Shown here: positions 1-11,177 of the stretch, piece by piece
Layout: every line of letters starts with the position of its first letter
How positions within the stretch are numbered: position 1 is the stretch's first letter
Origin: Triangularia verruculosa
Lineage: Eukaryota > Ascomycota > Sordariomycetes > Sordariales > Podosporaceae
Length of the DNA: 64,000 nt
Reading direction: 5' to 3'
Assembly: GCA_033296885.1 (NCBI GenBank)
Contig: MU863941.1
Coordinates: 1 to 64,000 of the forward strand
The notes under the pieces: model-generated
What the model was told of the DNA's origin: nothing
Database searches by the model: none
Seen by the model: the letters and a program-made list of their open reading frames with translations, nothing else
Program-made: the position numbers and the translations under genes

Positions 1-97
1 TGTTCCCAACCCGCCCCCCCCTTTTTTGCCAACAAAAACCACGGTTTTTTAACAATGTTAAAATTCATATTTTTTTTTTGTTTTTTGTTTTTTCGTT

Positions 98-121
98 CCC
101 CCCCCCCCCCCCCCCCCCCCC
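98..121. repeat. 24-base poly-C run
   Basis: An uninterrupted run of 24 C follows a T-rich tract. Runs of this length are often miscounted in assemblies, so the exact length is uncertain. Confidence 0.9.
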
Positions 122-670
122 TACCTTGATATCAGTGGAACAAATAGCGGCTGTACCTCTCATTCGTGCTGCCCTCTTTCTTGCTCCGTTGTCGTTTCGA
201 CTCCCCTCATTTTTCGCAACTCGCCTACCTAGCGGGGAAAACCAGGCCGAAAATATTCCTTCCAGAACACTTCCCTTGCTTTCCATCTTTGCGTATATCC
301 ACCACATACAAGAACCCATGTCTCCACCGGCTTTCCCTCGCTACGGCATCTGACATCTCATCTTTGACCCCGCCCTGAATGGAGAGGTGTGGGTGTAAGA
401 GAGAAAGAAAGAAAAAAAAAACTGCCTGACGTGTGACTACACTGCCGATGCCGATACTAGGCCCCCGCCCTCCCCCCCTCTTCTCACCTCTCCACCCAAT
501 GCCTCTGTCCCTTACCTTTTGCCTGCCTGAGCAAAATGTAATGTGATGGACAGTACCTGTGTGTGCTAAACTCTCTCCTCTTGCTACCTTACCCTAACGA
601 CTGGGTGGGTGTGGAGGAAAAAGACGGGGAGTGATCCCACTGGTTCTGCAGCCTCTCCACCCACCCACCC

Positions 671-675
<5 letters not shown>

Positions 676-701
<26 letters not shown>
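676..701. repeat. (CA)13 microsatellite
   Basis: Thirteen CA units. They lie inside an imperfect hairpin: the CCCACCCACAC arm near 664-674 pairs with GTGTGGGTGGG near 711-721. Confidence 0.9.
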
Positions 702-1355
702 TATTGATGTGTGTGGGTGGGAGAGAGAGAGCGAGGGAGTAAGAGACGGGCCCTTGCCGGAAGATCTTGCACTTGAGAATGGATACAAATCCGGTAGTTG
801 TACCCCCTCCCCTCTTACCGGCCCTCGCCCCCTTGGTTTGATCTTGGAGCATCTTCATCGATACCGAGCCATGGCGAGAGGGGGAGGGGGGTTAGGAAAG
901 AAAAAAACAAGATGGTAATATTTCGTTACTGATATACATGAGGCTTTTGTCTTGTTTGGATTCGTCCTCCATTGACCTCGTTGCCGATCCTCGGCCCTGC
1001 TGGCCCATGATCAAATCCCCAATCGGACCAATAACCATAAAAACGATCATAGTGGTTGTGAAACCGAAAACTTGAACTCCCTGCCTGAAGAACGAAACAG
1101 GAAAGAGGGACACTGGCTGCCTGTTCACCCAGTGGTGACGAGCTGTGTCCAGCCTCTGGAGAACCTTATTCCAACAACTGAACCACAATAAACAGGAAAA
1201 CCGATAAAATGGTGGAAATTAACAAGAAAAATGTACAAAACGGCAGCAATGAAAGGAGGAAGAGCAGACCAGGTTTTTCTTATGCACCGATTCCCGCACC
1301 CGCCGGTCTCTCTGATGGTCGCTCTGTCCGCTTTCCCGCTACCTCCTCCTCCTTC

Positions 1356-1360
<5 letters not shown>

Positions 1361-1396
<36 letters not shown>
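1361..1396. repeat. (TC)18 microsatellite
   Basis: Eighteen TC units in a longer pyrimidine tract. No gene overlaps it. Confidence 0.9.
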
Positions 1397-1401
<5 letters not shown>

Positions 1402-1968
1402 GCTGCCTGGTGTTGTTCCCTTGTCGATGCTGTGGGATTCGCCCCTCCGGAAGGGCTTGCATCTGTGGCTTGATGGGGGGGGGGGGCTGTCCCGTGTTTC
1501 CTATTCCCCCCGACTCCACATTGTTTCTCTAAAATTGAACCCTTGATGCAGTAAGAAGGAAAAAAAGAAATATAAAAAATCGGGAGGAAAAAAATGAACA
1601 GGACGAAAAGAAAAAAAAAGATGTTCATCAATCAGCCCAAAATTTTCTTTTTGTCTTGTCCCACCTACCCGCCCGCCCGCCATCTTTCCTCTATTCCATC
1701 TACACACTCTCTCTCTCCCGCATAGCGCACATGCTTTTGCCTCTCCCGCTTCGTCTTTCGATAAAAGCAACCAACAAAATTGGATGACCGTCTGCATATG
1801 CTGTCAGCTTTCTGTTCCTCGCTCATGCCCTTTCTCGTCATGTCCGCCCCCTTGGCAACCGAGAAGCCGAGAAAGGTGTTAGGGTAAAGGCAAAGGTAGG
1901 TAGCGTAGCACAAACCTTTTCTTCTTTCTTCTTTCTCTTCTTTTTTCTCTTGTCTTCCCATCGTCATG

Positions 1969-2298
1969 TCACAACGTCCTCTCCCTTTCCGCATGAGTGG
2001 CATGTAGTTCGTTGATCTGACACTGGATATCGTTGACATCCTGCATCGTCTTCTCGATCGTGGCCCTTCTGTTGCCCTCGCGCTGCCACCTCGAGATGTC
2101 GTTCAGCATCTTGCAAATCCGCCTCTCCTTCTTGGACTTTTGCTCGCATATTTTGCACAGTCCCTGGGCAGGCTGCCAGCTGTAGACGAGCTTGAGCCCG
2201 CATGTCTCACCGGTGCGGTACTCCTTTTCGCACTGCTGTCGGAAGTTTCCCCACTTCCAGTAGCCACAGGGCCAACGTGTTTGTTCAAAGTAGCACAT
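1969..2298 (-). CDS. small cysteine-rich fungal protein of unknown function
   Basis: A 109-residue protein starting at the internal ATG at 2298 (MCYFEQTRW). The open frame runs further upstream, but that part is compositionally unlike a protein. The N-terminal half has regularly spaced cysteines: C2, C11, a C in the EYRTGETCGLKL segment, then a CKIC pair. This suggests a small zinc-ribbon or disulfide fold. The C-terminal half is charged and probably helical, with many E, Q, K and R. The MCYFEQTRW...CGxWKWGNFRQQC pattern reminds me of a family of uncharacterised small proteins common in Sordariomycetes, all without known function. There is no signal peptide, so a nuclear or cytosolic protein is likely. 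No close neighbour hints at a role. Confidence 0.65.
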   Translation of the reverse strand: MCYFEQTRWPCGYWKWGNFRQQCEKEYRTGETCGLKLVYSWQPAQGLCKICEQKSKKERRICKMLNDISRWQREGNRRATIEKTMQDVNDIQCQINELHATHAERERTL

Positions 2299-5200
2299 CG
2301 TGACTTTTTGGGCGCCGTAGGTAAGTAGGTGGGTAAGAGTCGAAGAGGTCCCTGTAGGGTGGGCCCAGGCAGTGATGTGGTTGGTGGTGCTTGGGGCAGA
2401 ACGGCAGAAGACTGCATTCACACAGGGCTTGATGTCAGCGACTGATATCCACCCTTTAACCTTCTCACTCAGCAGCATCCGGGGCGACCTGCAGGACTTG
2501 GGTCCCACAGCATCTCTCAGCGTGTCCTTTGCTGCCCCGAGAGAAAAACAACGTGGGTGAGAGGGAGACTGGATGCACTTACTGACCTGGACTCCGGGAT
2601 CGGCTGTGGCAGGTAGCTGCGTTTGACCTGGTCCTCCTCCCGCGCTCTAACAAATGGCCAATGGCGATGATGTCAAAGAGCTAAGCAGCAGGTTAACCAA
2701 GCTGTCGATCCTTGGCCTTTGGCTGATGGCGTATAGTGAAATGTTGGAGAAGGAGAAGGAACCCCCTTCAGCTAGAGACGGTGAAGGATACCGGCACCTT
2801 ACTTATACTTGTGAGTGCCATCATCTCCTTCTTTTTCCCCTTTCCCATGGGTGCCAGGACCCTTGTCGTCGACTACACAACAGCAGGCCATGCAGCAAGC
2901 GGTGTTAGGTACCTGGGGGTTCCTTGAGAGAGTGTGGTATGGACGATGGAGACTTTCTTGTCCATCTCATCCCCTGGGGGTCTGTCCTGGTACTTGTTGT
3001 TGCCCCCGGTTCCCCGGGTGTTATCCCCCCGCGACGTCAGGTCACGCTTGCGATCACACGTTGAACTTCGAAGGGGAGTGTCCTGAGTCTCTCCTGGGGG
3101 CGTGTGGTGGCACCCTTGCCGGCAAATTAGCCCGCTTCCTGGCCCGCGCAGGTCCCTGTGTGGCCGGAGTGGCCTTCATAGGAGCCACGTTGTTCATGGC
3201 TCATTAACCACGGTTGAGCACCATGTCTTCCCCACCGCGCCGTGAACTCATTATTCGACTTGAGCAAGCCGTGGTGGCCAAAAGCCAGCCCCTTGGCGTC
3301 CTTGTACTCCTGTATTGGCCCGAGACTGGCTGGCCGGCCCCTTGTTGCTCCAGGACATAGCCTGGCCTTCCTTTTCCTTCTTCTTTTCTTTTCCTCCACA
3401 ATACCACCTGGGCTTTTCCCCCGCTCGGTACTCCCTACATACACACACGGCCAACCCCTACGCGCTGTTGTGGTCTATTTTATTGCGACCTAGCGGCAGG
3501 AAAGGGCAAACCCACTGTCCACGACGACCCCTACGCCGCCCTAAGGGTGTTGTCCTTCTGTCTCTGGCACTTACAACAACATCACTAGTGCCGGTTCTTG
3601 GGTCGCCATGGTATGCCGAGAAGAGGATCTTCCCGTGTGAACTTGCGGGCGCCATCCAGGCCCCTTCCGGATCGGCCCACAGAGTAGCCATTGTCGGGCT
3701 AGCCTGGGTCGATGTGGCCACGGCCACGGCCAAAGGCCCCGACCACCACCCGAGCAGGAACATCAAGTTTTGTCTTTTTAGCCTCTCATTATCAGCTTAA
3801 TCACGTTCCGTACCTGAAGGTGTGTACCGAAAAGCATCACGACAGGCCGAGCAATTTTTCGCCCGTCCAGGCCGCTTGTTGCCAGTGTGTTGCAGATAGA
3901 TTTTCTGCCCCAGATGGTGATTTTCTCTTAATCGCCATCATGAACTACCGAGTAAAGCGGCTTCGAGAATGCCGTGGCTGAGACAGCAACGTTTGGCCTT
4001 GAACCTGTCTTTCAGGGTACCCTCCACAGGCAAGGCAACCTCATATCTAATGATAATGAAAGCTGATTGGATTCCAGCTTTTCTGATGGCCTTTCCCACC
4101 GAGACCAGCCACTCGGAAATGAAACCCGTGATTAGGAGAGTGCTGACGGCGCCGATTAGCTTGCATTCAACTTTGGTCACAGTACTGTCGGAGCAAGCAG
4201 GCTAGTCCCCCCTCTAGGGAGTAAATGCCGAACAAAAGCAGTATGCCGGGGTTAAGGCCTGAATGGAACCTAAAGAGCAATATCGTGTGATTTGTGGCCT
4301 AAACCACACCTGCAACTATCAGATACCCCGAGATAGATCATCTACCCCAGAGTGCCCTGTATGCCCTTGCCGGTCCACAGCCAGACATAGAACTTCGGAG
4401 GTTGTGGCCGACACTCCGCTTTTTGAGGGGCTTCATTGCCCCTGAGCAAAGTCTCGCATGAGACTGTTCTCACATGAACTAGAGTCTCATCTTCAAGAGG
4501 TGTTGATTCACTGCCGGGCCGAGCCAAGATACTGTTTGAGTTGCCATGACAAACGTCAGCAGAACACTGTTCCAGATGCGGTCCGCCTGAGTCTGTGGAT
4601 GGAGTGAAGGGAAGCTTCACACGGCGACGTGGCAACTTCTGAATAGCCAGCCGTCGCAACCTGCGTCGTATCTTCGCTTTCCTGTGGCCTTGCCACAGAG
4701 GAAGTGCGGTACGAAACGAACATGGAGGGATATCTAGAACCTTGCCAGGGTGACCTGTCGTTTGTAGGTACATGACAGGCTTCGTCTTCTGATCCGGCTG
4801 ACCGAGGAAGCTTCTGACTGACACCAAGAGGATATAGTGACATGATGCGAGTCGGCCGCTCGGCTCCCTGGGTCGGTTCTGCACAAGGACCAGTTGGGAA
4901 GGAAGATGACCCAGGATCAGCAGGAGATCGAAACGAAACGGCCAGATACGAAGCCGACGTGGAAGAAGCTCCAGATGCAGGCAAGACGTCCTGGCGAGAG
5001 GCCTTGTCCTTCAGGCTGATGGCACTCTGTCGACCTTGGGCGGAACGGAACGGAACTTGGTGATTAGGCTCCTAGGGGGTGGCCGCCAGGACCGGCCGGT
5101 TCCACGATGGGGGCCGTGACTTACACTTCACCTTGCTTCCAGTGGAGTGATCAAGCATGATCATCACAGGGCAGTGCAGGCTGCTGATGATGTCCCACTT

Positions 5201-6504
5201 CATGGATCATACATTGCAATATCCGGGCCCCGTTCCGGACCTGCCGCCCGTGCCTTGCTGCTGTTGCATGCAAAACAAGATCGAATCGCGTCGAGATACA
5301 GTATGGAAGAAGGGCTGGACCGACTTGTCGTATGCCGGCAGCACAGAAGAATCAAAGAGTCAACAACGGAGGGGTGGCACCCGTCTCCGCACCCGATAGA
5401 AAGTCACACTGGACAAGATGTTTGGTGCTGCTATGCCGCGCGTCAGTCAGTATGTCTTTGAAATTCGGAAAGCCAAACTAAAAGCCGCCGTCGTGTTGAA
5501 TCAAAGCTGTGTGGTTCTCGGGGCCAGGCTTGGAGGCCGGGATGGATCATGCTGGGGCTGAGGGAGAGTCGAATATTCGATCCAACTTGCCAGACAGCTG
5601 CGACGAGGCATTCAGATCTGCAATGATTTGCTGCTGCTGCTTGGAATATCTCCTATTGCGCACGTCCAAGGCCGGAGGGCCCACCGCTTGGGCCGAACCG
5701 GGGGCGGGCCGTCCCCGGTCCCCGGCGGCGTGAATGTTCCTTGCCCGGCCAGGAGAGCGGAGCACACCCGAGGAATTAGTTATCAAGATGGCCTTTGCTT
5801 GCCATGTGGAAGCATACATAGCATACTGCAAGCAGGGCATGTATCTGCGGTGTTCTGCATGGCCCTGGCTGCCTCCTCGCGAATCGCATCAAAATTGGTG
5901 CTGCAGAGGTCGGCTCCTTGAGGAGATACTACATGATATCGACAATATGATGTTCTGTGTTTCCAGGAGACTCCAACTTAAGGCGGCCTGAAGCGATCGA
6001 GTAGAATCCGTCGACAGGGATCTGGCGGGTCACTTTTCGGGAGCAACGGGTGTTTTGGAACAGCCTCATTGAGACAAGCCCTGCATTGCTATTGGCTGGC
6101 CTTATTTGGGGGACTAACTGGGGGTAGGCTTGGGGGTTTGGAGAAGCCGAAAAGCGGGCCGCATCCTTCGCCCGTCGACGACATGGCGTCAGTCAGATGT
6201 GTGTTTTGAAGTAGGCGTGGGCTTTGGTACGCATTCTGCAAGCAAGCGGTACTAATATTGGAGGACAATGAAGAGACTGATATTGGTAACTCGTGAGATG
6301 TCTGGCACGTAACATCAGCCGATGAAGCTCGCGGTTTGATGCCGGCCGGCCGGCTGTGCGGAGTCATGAATCTCGTTCCTGAAAAGGCAACGATGGAAGT
6401 GATAAGCAGCCCGTGGCCGCAGAACGTGAGGCCAACCCCGCGCATTTTACACGTCACTGGCCGCGATCTGGCCGAGTGAGTGAGCGGCGACGAGATGGGA
6501 TGTT

Positions 6505-6559
6505 TTGTTGTTTGTTGTTGTTGTTGTGGTTGTTGTTGGCTGTTGTGGCTGTTGTTGTT
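6505..6559. repeat. TTG-rich trinucleotide repeat
   Basis: Imperfect TTG/TGG units. On the minus strand this reads as an Asn/Gln-rich peptide and inflates a spurious open frame. Confidence 0.8.
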
Positions 6560-7272
6560 ATCATGGTCAAAAATGTGAGATATGACAGACCTGACCCGAG
6601 AAGCAAGGCGCTTGCAGGGCAACCTGGAAAGGCAGCAGATGGATGTTCGGCGGTGGAGCTCTGAGGGAATGCCAGGCTGGGCTCGCATTGCAGTGTCGCA
6701 CTGGGCAGTGATCTCTGGAGATATCGACCTGAACAAACCACCCCTGACCCTGTACGAATGTATGTACCTCAGACGCCGACAGACGTCAAGCGGCCTTCCC
6801 CTGCGCTGGCGCGTGTTGAAGACGCAGGAGAGCTCACGCACATCATCCCAAGGCCAGCAGCACCGAAGCCCACCGCCGCAGCGTTGCATTCGCCATCATC
6901 GAGGGTTCCGGGACCGTGGAGAGAGTCGTGAAAAAGCAAATTCAAGGACGACGATATAAAAAAAGGCATTTCAACGACTGGTATTCATAGGTAGAGAGGT
7001 CTGTTGTGTGAAAATTGGAGAACCCCCACGATTGATGGGGTCCCTAACGGCGGGGGAGCTACATACCTACGTCCTAGGCTACCACTGCTGTGTGAAACCC
7101 CGCATCCCCGCCAAAGCTCTTATCGCTAATCGACAGCCGCCAGCTTCCAGTATGAATGCCCCGCCATCACCATCTCTGCCCGCGTAGCGCCCTCGGATGC
7201 CCTCTGAATAATCAAGTGGTTCGGACTCAACAGTGGAAAAGCGCTCAAATACGGAGACCGAGAGGGCTTAAC

Positions 7273-7300
7273 ATGGCCTTTAATGGCCTTTAATGGCCTC
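7273..7300. repeat. 10-bp tandem repeat, 2.7 copies
   Basis: The unit ATGGCCTTTA occurs twice, followed by ATGGCCT. It is intergenic. Confidence 0.85.
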
Positions 7301-7647
7301 TGACGGCCCAGAAATGCCTATTGAGGACTGGCTCTGATGAGGTGTACAACGAGACGATGTTCCATGACAAGAGAGACACACCCCTGCATGGTCCAACGTC
7401 CGTGCCTCGTGCCTCGCCCTTGCGTCCTCTTTGCGTAACGGGTTGCCAACAACAGATGACCAGTCTGTGTCGAGTGTGACGACGCCCGTCTCATGTCACG
7501 GCCAACTCCTTGGGATCCCGACCTCAACGACGTCTGGACAGTGTTGATACCTCTGAACTATCGAAACCTGCCTTTCTCACATCCACGACTCGCCTGCCGC
7601 TTCTGGTACGCATCCGACACCGAGGCGCCCCTCTCCCCCTCTCCCCC

Positions 7648-7671
7648 CCTCCTCCTCCTCCTCCTCCTCCT
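7648..7671. repeat. (CCT)8 repeat
   Basis: Eight CCT units, about 370 bp before the F-box gene start. Pyrimidine tracts are common in fungal promoters and leaders. Confidence 0.85.
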
Positions 7672-8041
7672 TCCAGGGTTCGTGATCCCGCGTGCCCGCG
7701 CTCTGAGCCGCCCAACTGAGCAAAGCAGACGGATCTTTGTCTCCTCTGTATAGCTCGTCTCGTTTTGCTGGTCGCATCGGCACCGGCCCACCCCGGCAGC
7801 CCGCGCGCTTTTTTGCTTGACGCGATTCTGTTTAGCCGCACAGGGGAAGGCCTACGGTACGGCAAAATCTAGAGAGACACCCGCGATAGGCGATCAACGA
7901 CGACATAGGTATCCATCAGCTGTTATACCGGACACGCCACGCCAGCGCCAGCGCCAGCTCACCAGGTTCCAAGGGACTCGACAACGCACGTCGCTGCTTT
8001 GAGAAGAAGAGGGCCTTCTCCCTGTGAAGTACGGTGGCTCC

Positions 8042-9315
8042 ATGGCGTCATTGCCAACAAATCTTCAACAACACCAAGGCGCACATGATGGTGAGGATCC
8101 AGGCCCAGTTGTTGCCACGCAGCAGCTTGCCGAAAAGACAAGTCTCTTGACACTATCGATGCCTGGAAGCGAGGAGATGCTGCCGGACGGCAATCCTTCC
8201 GTGACGCATGCTGCCCGTCCTCCAGCTTCTGCCCAGCCTGATTCTGCTCTCGCATTGAGTACCCCTTTCTCCTCAACAACGGTAGACGCTCCTTCCAATA
8301 TGGAGCCGTCTATCGAACACGAGAACCATGACGGAATCAACAGCGGCGGCGGCAGCAGCAGCAGCAGCAACGGGGATGCGGAGCAAGAAGCCGTTGTACT
8401 CGAGAGTAACGTTTCCCGAGGGGACTTTTGTCAGCTGCCGAACGAAGTGCTGCTCCATATCCTGAGTTATCTCGAAGTCTGTGACCTGCTGGCGACCTCC
8501 AGGGTGGGTTTGACCCCCTTTTTTTCCCTTGTGCCTCTCTATCGTACCGTAATCACCACCAAGACATCAACGCTCTGGCCCGGCGTCGCTCTTTCCTTGC
8601 GTATCATCATCCTCAGTAGCTCCTTCCCTCTCACTCCTTGGCACCTTCCCACGGTTCACTTGCTGGATGCTCCTTCCTTCCCATGACTGCACCTTCCTAC
8701 ACAATTCCCTCCCAATACCCCATTACACAATTACTCCATTACACAATCACTCCATTACCCCTTTTCACCATTACCCCCCTTTGCAAGCCACGTAAACTGA
8801 CCCATCTCCTCCCCGTCTAGACCTCCCACCACCTCCGCACCCTCTCCCTCTCCCCCCACCTCCACCGCCTCCGCCTCCGTTCCGCCCGCTCCGCCCTCCC
8901 CATCCGGCTCGCCTCCCCCTCCCGCCCCACCCTCCCGGACCTCATCCGCCGCTCCATCTTCCTGACCAACACCACCATCGTCTCCCGCCGGCTCGCCCGG
9001 TCCTTCGTCTCGATCCGCCTCTCCCGCCAGCTCGCCGCCCGCCCCGCTCCCGAGGTCCTCGTCGAGCGCTGCGTCCTCCCGGCCGAGTGCCTGCCCGGCA
9101 AGAAGGCTGCCGTCGCCCCGGCTCTGGTCGCGAGGAAGAGGGCCGTGGAGAGGGAGAGGGTCAAGGACAGGCTGAGGGGGTTTGTGGGGAGTGTCTGGGG
9201 CGGCAAGGTGAGGGAGAAGGAGGAGGGCGTGAAGCAGTGGGAGGAGAGGAGCGGGGTGGGGAGGGTCTGGAGGTTGACGAGGTTTTGGGAGGGGGTGGGT
9301 AGGGAGCAGAGGTAG
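8042..9315 (+). CDS. F-box domain protein
   Basis: Two exons, 8042-8503 and 8821-9315, encode 318 residues. The 317-nt intron is in phase 0 (donor GTGGGT, acceptor TCTAG). The ATG at 8042 is the first true ATG; the open frame extends a little upstream only from a GTG. Residues 1-125 are Ser/Pro-rich and probably disordered. An F-box starts near residue 129 with LPNEVLLHILSYLEVCDLL, and the intron cuts through it. Exon 2 is strongly Arg/Leu-rich and then acidic and basic, with no second domain I can name. F-box proteins recruit substrates to SCF ubiquitin ligases through Skp1, so the C-terminal part is the likely substrate-binding region. The split F-box followed by THHLR-type helices is familiar from other sordariomycete F-box genes. 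Target unknown. Confidence 0.8.
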
Positions 9316-9683
9316 AGTTTTTTCGGGAGGGGACTTTGGCTGTATACCCGGCTACTTTTTTTGGGCGGTTGGATCGGTTGGTCAAGCTTGGGTTTGTAAG
9401 ATTCGGGGCTCGTGTTGGGCTATGGTGTTTGTGCTTGGTGGGTTCCATGGCGTTCTGTTCTTGCTGACTTCTAGGGTACACATGCACAGGGGTTTGCTTG
9501 ATCTGTTTGTTTCACTTATTTTGACATCAGGGCCGGTATCTCGTCTCTGTGTTAACGTACCGTGTATTATACACTATAATGTACAAGTCTTTTCCTGGCC
9601 TGACCTGTGCCGCCCGTATTCAACAGGGCAGCATGTCATGATGTCAACGTGGCTTTCGGTCGTGTATACCAGACGATTCAGGC
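9316..9683. other. convergent intergenic region
   Basis: 3' ends of the F-box gene (plus) and the ZNF830-like gene (minus) face each other here. Nothing else seen. Confidence 0.7.
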
Positions 9684-10733
9684 TTACGCCCGGAATCGGA
9701 ACCCATCCCAGTCGTCCTCCTCGCCCTCATCATCGTCATCGTCATCCTCTTCATTTTCCGCAACAACATCATTTTCCTTGCCCGGCGCTGCCTCCTTGCC
9801 CGTGCTGGGAACAGGGACAGCACTGCCACCGCTCCTTTGTACCCTCAGCGCTTCTCTCCTTTCCCTCAGTTTCCGCGCGCGCGCTTCCAGCTCTTCCATG
9901 ACTTCAAACTCGGTCTCCAATGCCCGGGTGGCTTCCTCTTTCTCATCCTCCAGCTCAATATCCGCCAGTGCCCTTCTCTTCTGCCTCTCTTCCTCTTCTG
10001 ACTTGGCCGCAACCTCCTCGTTGGTCATGACTGGCGCAGAGATTACACCGTCGCTATTCTCCAGAGCGGCAACAGCAGCAGGCTTCTTCTTCTCGTGCAA
10101 CAGATCGGCCTCAAACTCTGCCCACAAGTCATCGGCCACAGGCGCTGGTACTGATGTTTTTGGCGGCTCTTTTTGTGGAGGCTCGTCAGGTATAGGCGGT
10201 GACCTATTTTGTGATGCTGGTTTTGGCGTGATAGACATGGGCGTCCCAGCGCTTCCACTTCCATTTCGATCCCTTTCCTCTCGAATTGCAACAGGTGTGG
10301 CTGGCCTAGAGGGCATCTGCATCTCAACTCCAAAGGTAGGGGTGCCCGAGGTTCGCCGGGTCAATGGTGGTGTCAGTGGTTTATCGGGTCTGCTCTTCTT
10401 CCGTCGGGCGGCGTCCTCGTCAAAGGTATCTCCCATTTCGTCGTCCGAGTCGCCGTGCTTGCGCTTGTTGGTGGAAGGGGCGGCGGCAACAGAGGTCTGG
10501 TCAACAAAGCCGGCGTAGCTGGGGCCATTGCTGTTGGCGTTGGTGTTGGATAGGACTTGAACTCGTTGGCGATGGGCAGCGCTGCGCAAATGGCCTTCCC
10601 AGAGGCTTTCGACCTTGATGGGCTCGTGGCAGACGGCGCAAGAGAGCCTGCCCGAGTCGGAGTAGGAGGCGTGGGGATGTTCAACTCGGCGAGCAGCGCG
10701 TTGCTGCCTCAAGAGGGCGCGAACATCGGCCAT
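9684..10733 (-). CDS. C2H2 zinc-finger protein, ZNF830/CCDC16-like
   Basis: A single exon of 349 residues starting at the ATG at 10733. Near the N-terminus is one C2H2 finger with C32, C35, H48 and H54 in a CAVCHEPIKVESLWEGHLRS context. Its LWxxHLxSxxHR form is typical of fingers in splicing-associated proteins. The middle is Pro/Ser/Thr-rich with basic KKSRP-type patches that could serve nuclear import. Residues of roughly 240-310 form a Glu/Arg-rich coiled coil, and the tail is a run of Asp and Glu ending in DDWDGFRFRA. This order (N-terminal finger, coiled coil, acidic end with a W-D-G-F motif) matches ZNF830/CCDC16, a nuclear protein linked to pre-mRNA splicing complexes. It shares a 444-bp divergent promoter with MED7. 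Confidence 0.82.
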   Translation of the reverse strand: MADVRALLRQQRAARRVEHPHASYSDSGRLSCAVCHEPIKVESLWEGHLRSAAHRQRVQVLSNTNANSNGPSYAGFVDQTSVAAAPSTNKRKHGDSDDEMGDTFDEDAARRKKSRPDKPLTPPLTRRTSGTPTFGVEMQMPSRPATPVAIREERDRNGSGSAGTPMSITPKPASQNRSPPIPDEPPQKEPPKTSVPAPVADDLWAEFEADLLHEKKKPAAVAALENSDGVISAPVMTNEEVAAKSEEEERQKRRALADIELEDEKEEATRALETEFEVMEELEARARKLRERREALRVQRSGGSAVPVPSTGKEAAPGKENDVVAENEEDDDDDDEGEEDDWDGFRFRA

Positions 10734-11177
10734 GGCGGAGAATTAGAGGTCGGAGATGACGGAGGTGGTGGAAAATATCGTAGTCGATGGTCTAGATCTG
10801 GTAGAGGGAAGGGTTAAAGGGGACCAAGATGGCGGTCTGGATGTCACTGGGCATTCGATGATGATGCACCCGACTGTCCCTAAAATGGAATGAATTCGAG
10901 GCGCTTGGGGCGCTGGAGGCCGACCCTGGCAGCTGATGGCGGGGCAGCCACAGGGAAGCTCCCGACTCATGCCCCACTTGGTGTAACCTGGGGTAGCTTC
11001 AGCCACATGCAGTCGCAAAGGTGCGCATTGCACCGAACATCATCATCCGCATCAAACATTGAATGCGCCTCGCTAGATTCTGCACGAAGAAGACCAACTA
11101 CTAGATCAATCGGCTGTTCTTTCGAAACAATCCTCTAAGACACCAACTCGACCCCAAGCCACACAGTTCGCGACAAC
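10734..11177. promoter_or_regulatory. divergent promoter region, ZNF830-like gene / med7
   Basis: 444 bp between two divergent start codons, so it must carry both promoters and leaders. I see no clear TATA box or repeated motif. Confidence 0.6.

Larger units (their letters stand above)
1..1968. other. gene-free low-complexity stretch
   Basis: I see no convincing coding sequence here. The stretch is dominated by homopolymers, pyrimidine tracts and dinucleotide repeats (listed separately). The open frames across it are products of that composition. It may be the 3' flank of the small cysteine-rich gene that follows on the minus strand. Confidence 0.6.
2299..8041. other. 5.7-kb stretch without a supported gene
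   Basis: Many open frames of 60-266 codons occur on both strands, but none shows a recognisable domain, a sensible codon pattern or consistent splice sites. The longest, at 6089-6889 on the minus strand, is a composition artefact over a TTG repeat. The stretch may hold long leaders and the promoter of the F-box gene at 8042, a noncoding RNA, or decayed genes. I saw no terminal repeats or transposase remnants. Confidence 0.5.

Noticed and set aside
3315..3800. 161-codon open frame on the plus strand
   Set aside because: Translation is low-complexity and proline/serine-rich with no domain; the opposite strand is equally open.
3990..4040. GGTTCAAGGCC-like B-box on the minus strand
   Set aside because: No acceptor stem, A-box or T-loop pairing could be drawn around it.
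4342..4884. 180-codon open frame on the minus strand
   Set aside because: No recognisable motif, and competing open frames lie on the same DNA. Composition alone explains it.
6089..6889. 266-codon open frame on the minus strand
   Set aside because: It spans a TTG-repeat region that reads as Asn/Gln runs, and has no domain, no splice logic and a random-looking C-terminus.
8024..8041. Six-residue N-terminal extension of the F-box protein
   Set aside because: It begins with GTG. The ATG at 8042 is the real start.
9684..10518. Long open frames on the plus strand opposite the ZNF830-like gene
   Set aside because: They are antisense shadows of that gene and its acidic, repeat-like codons.
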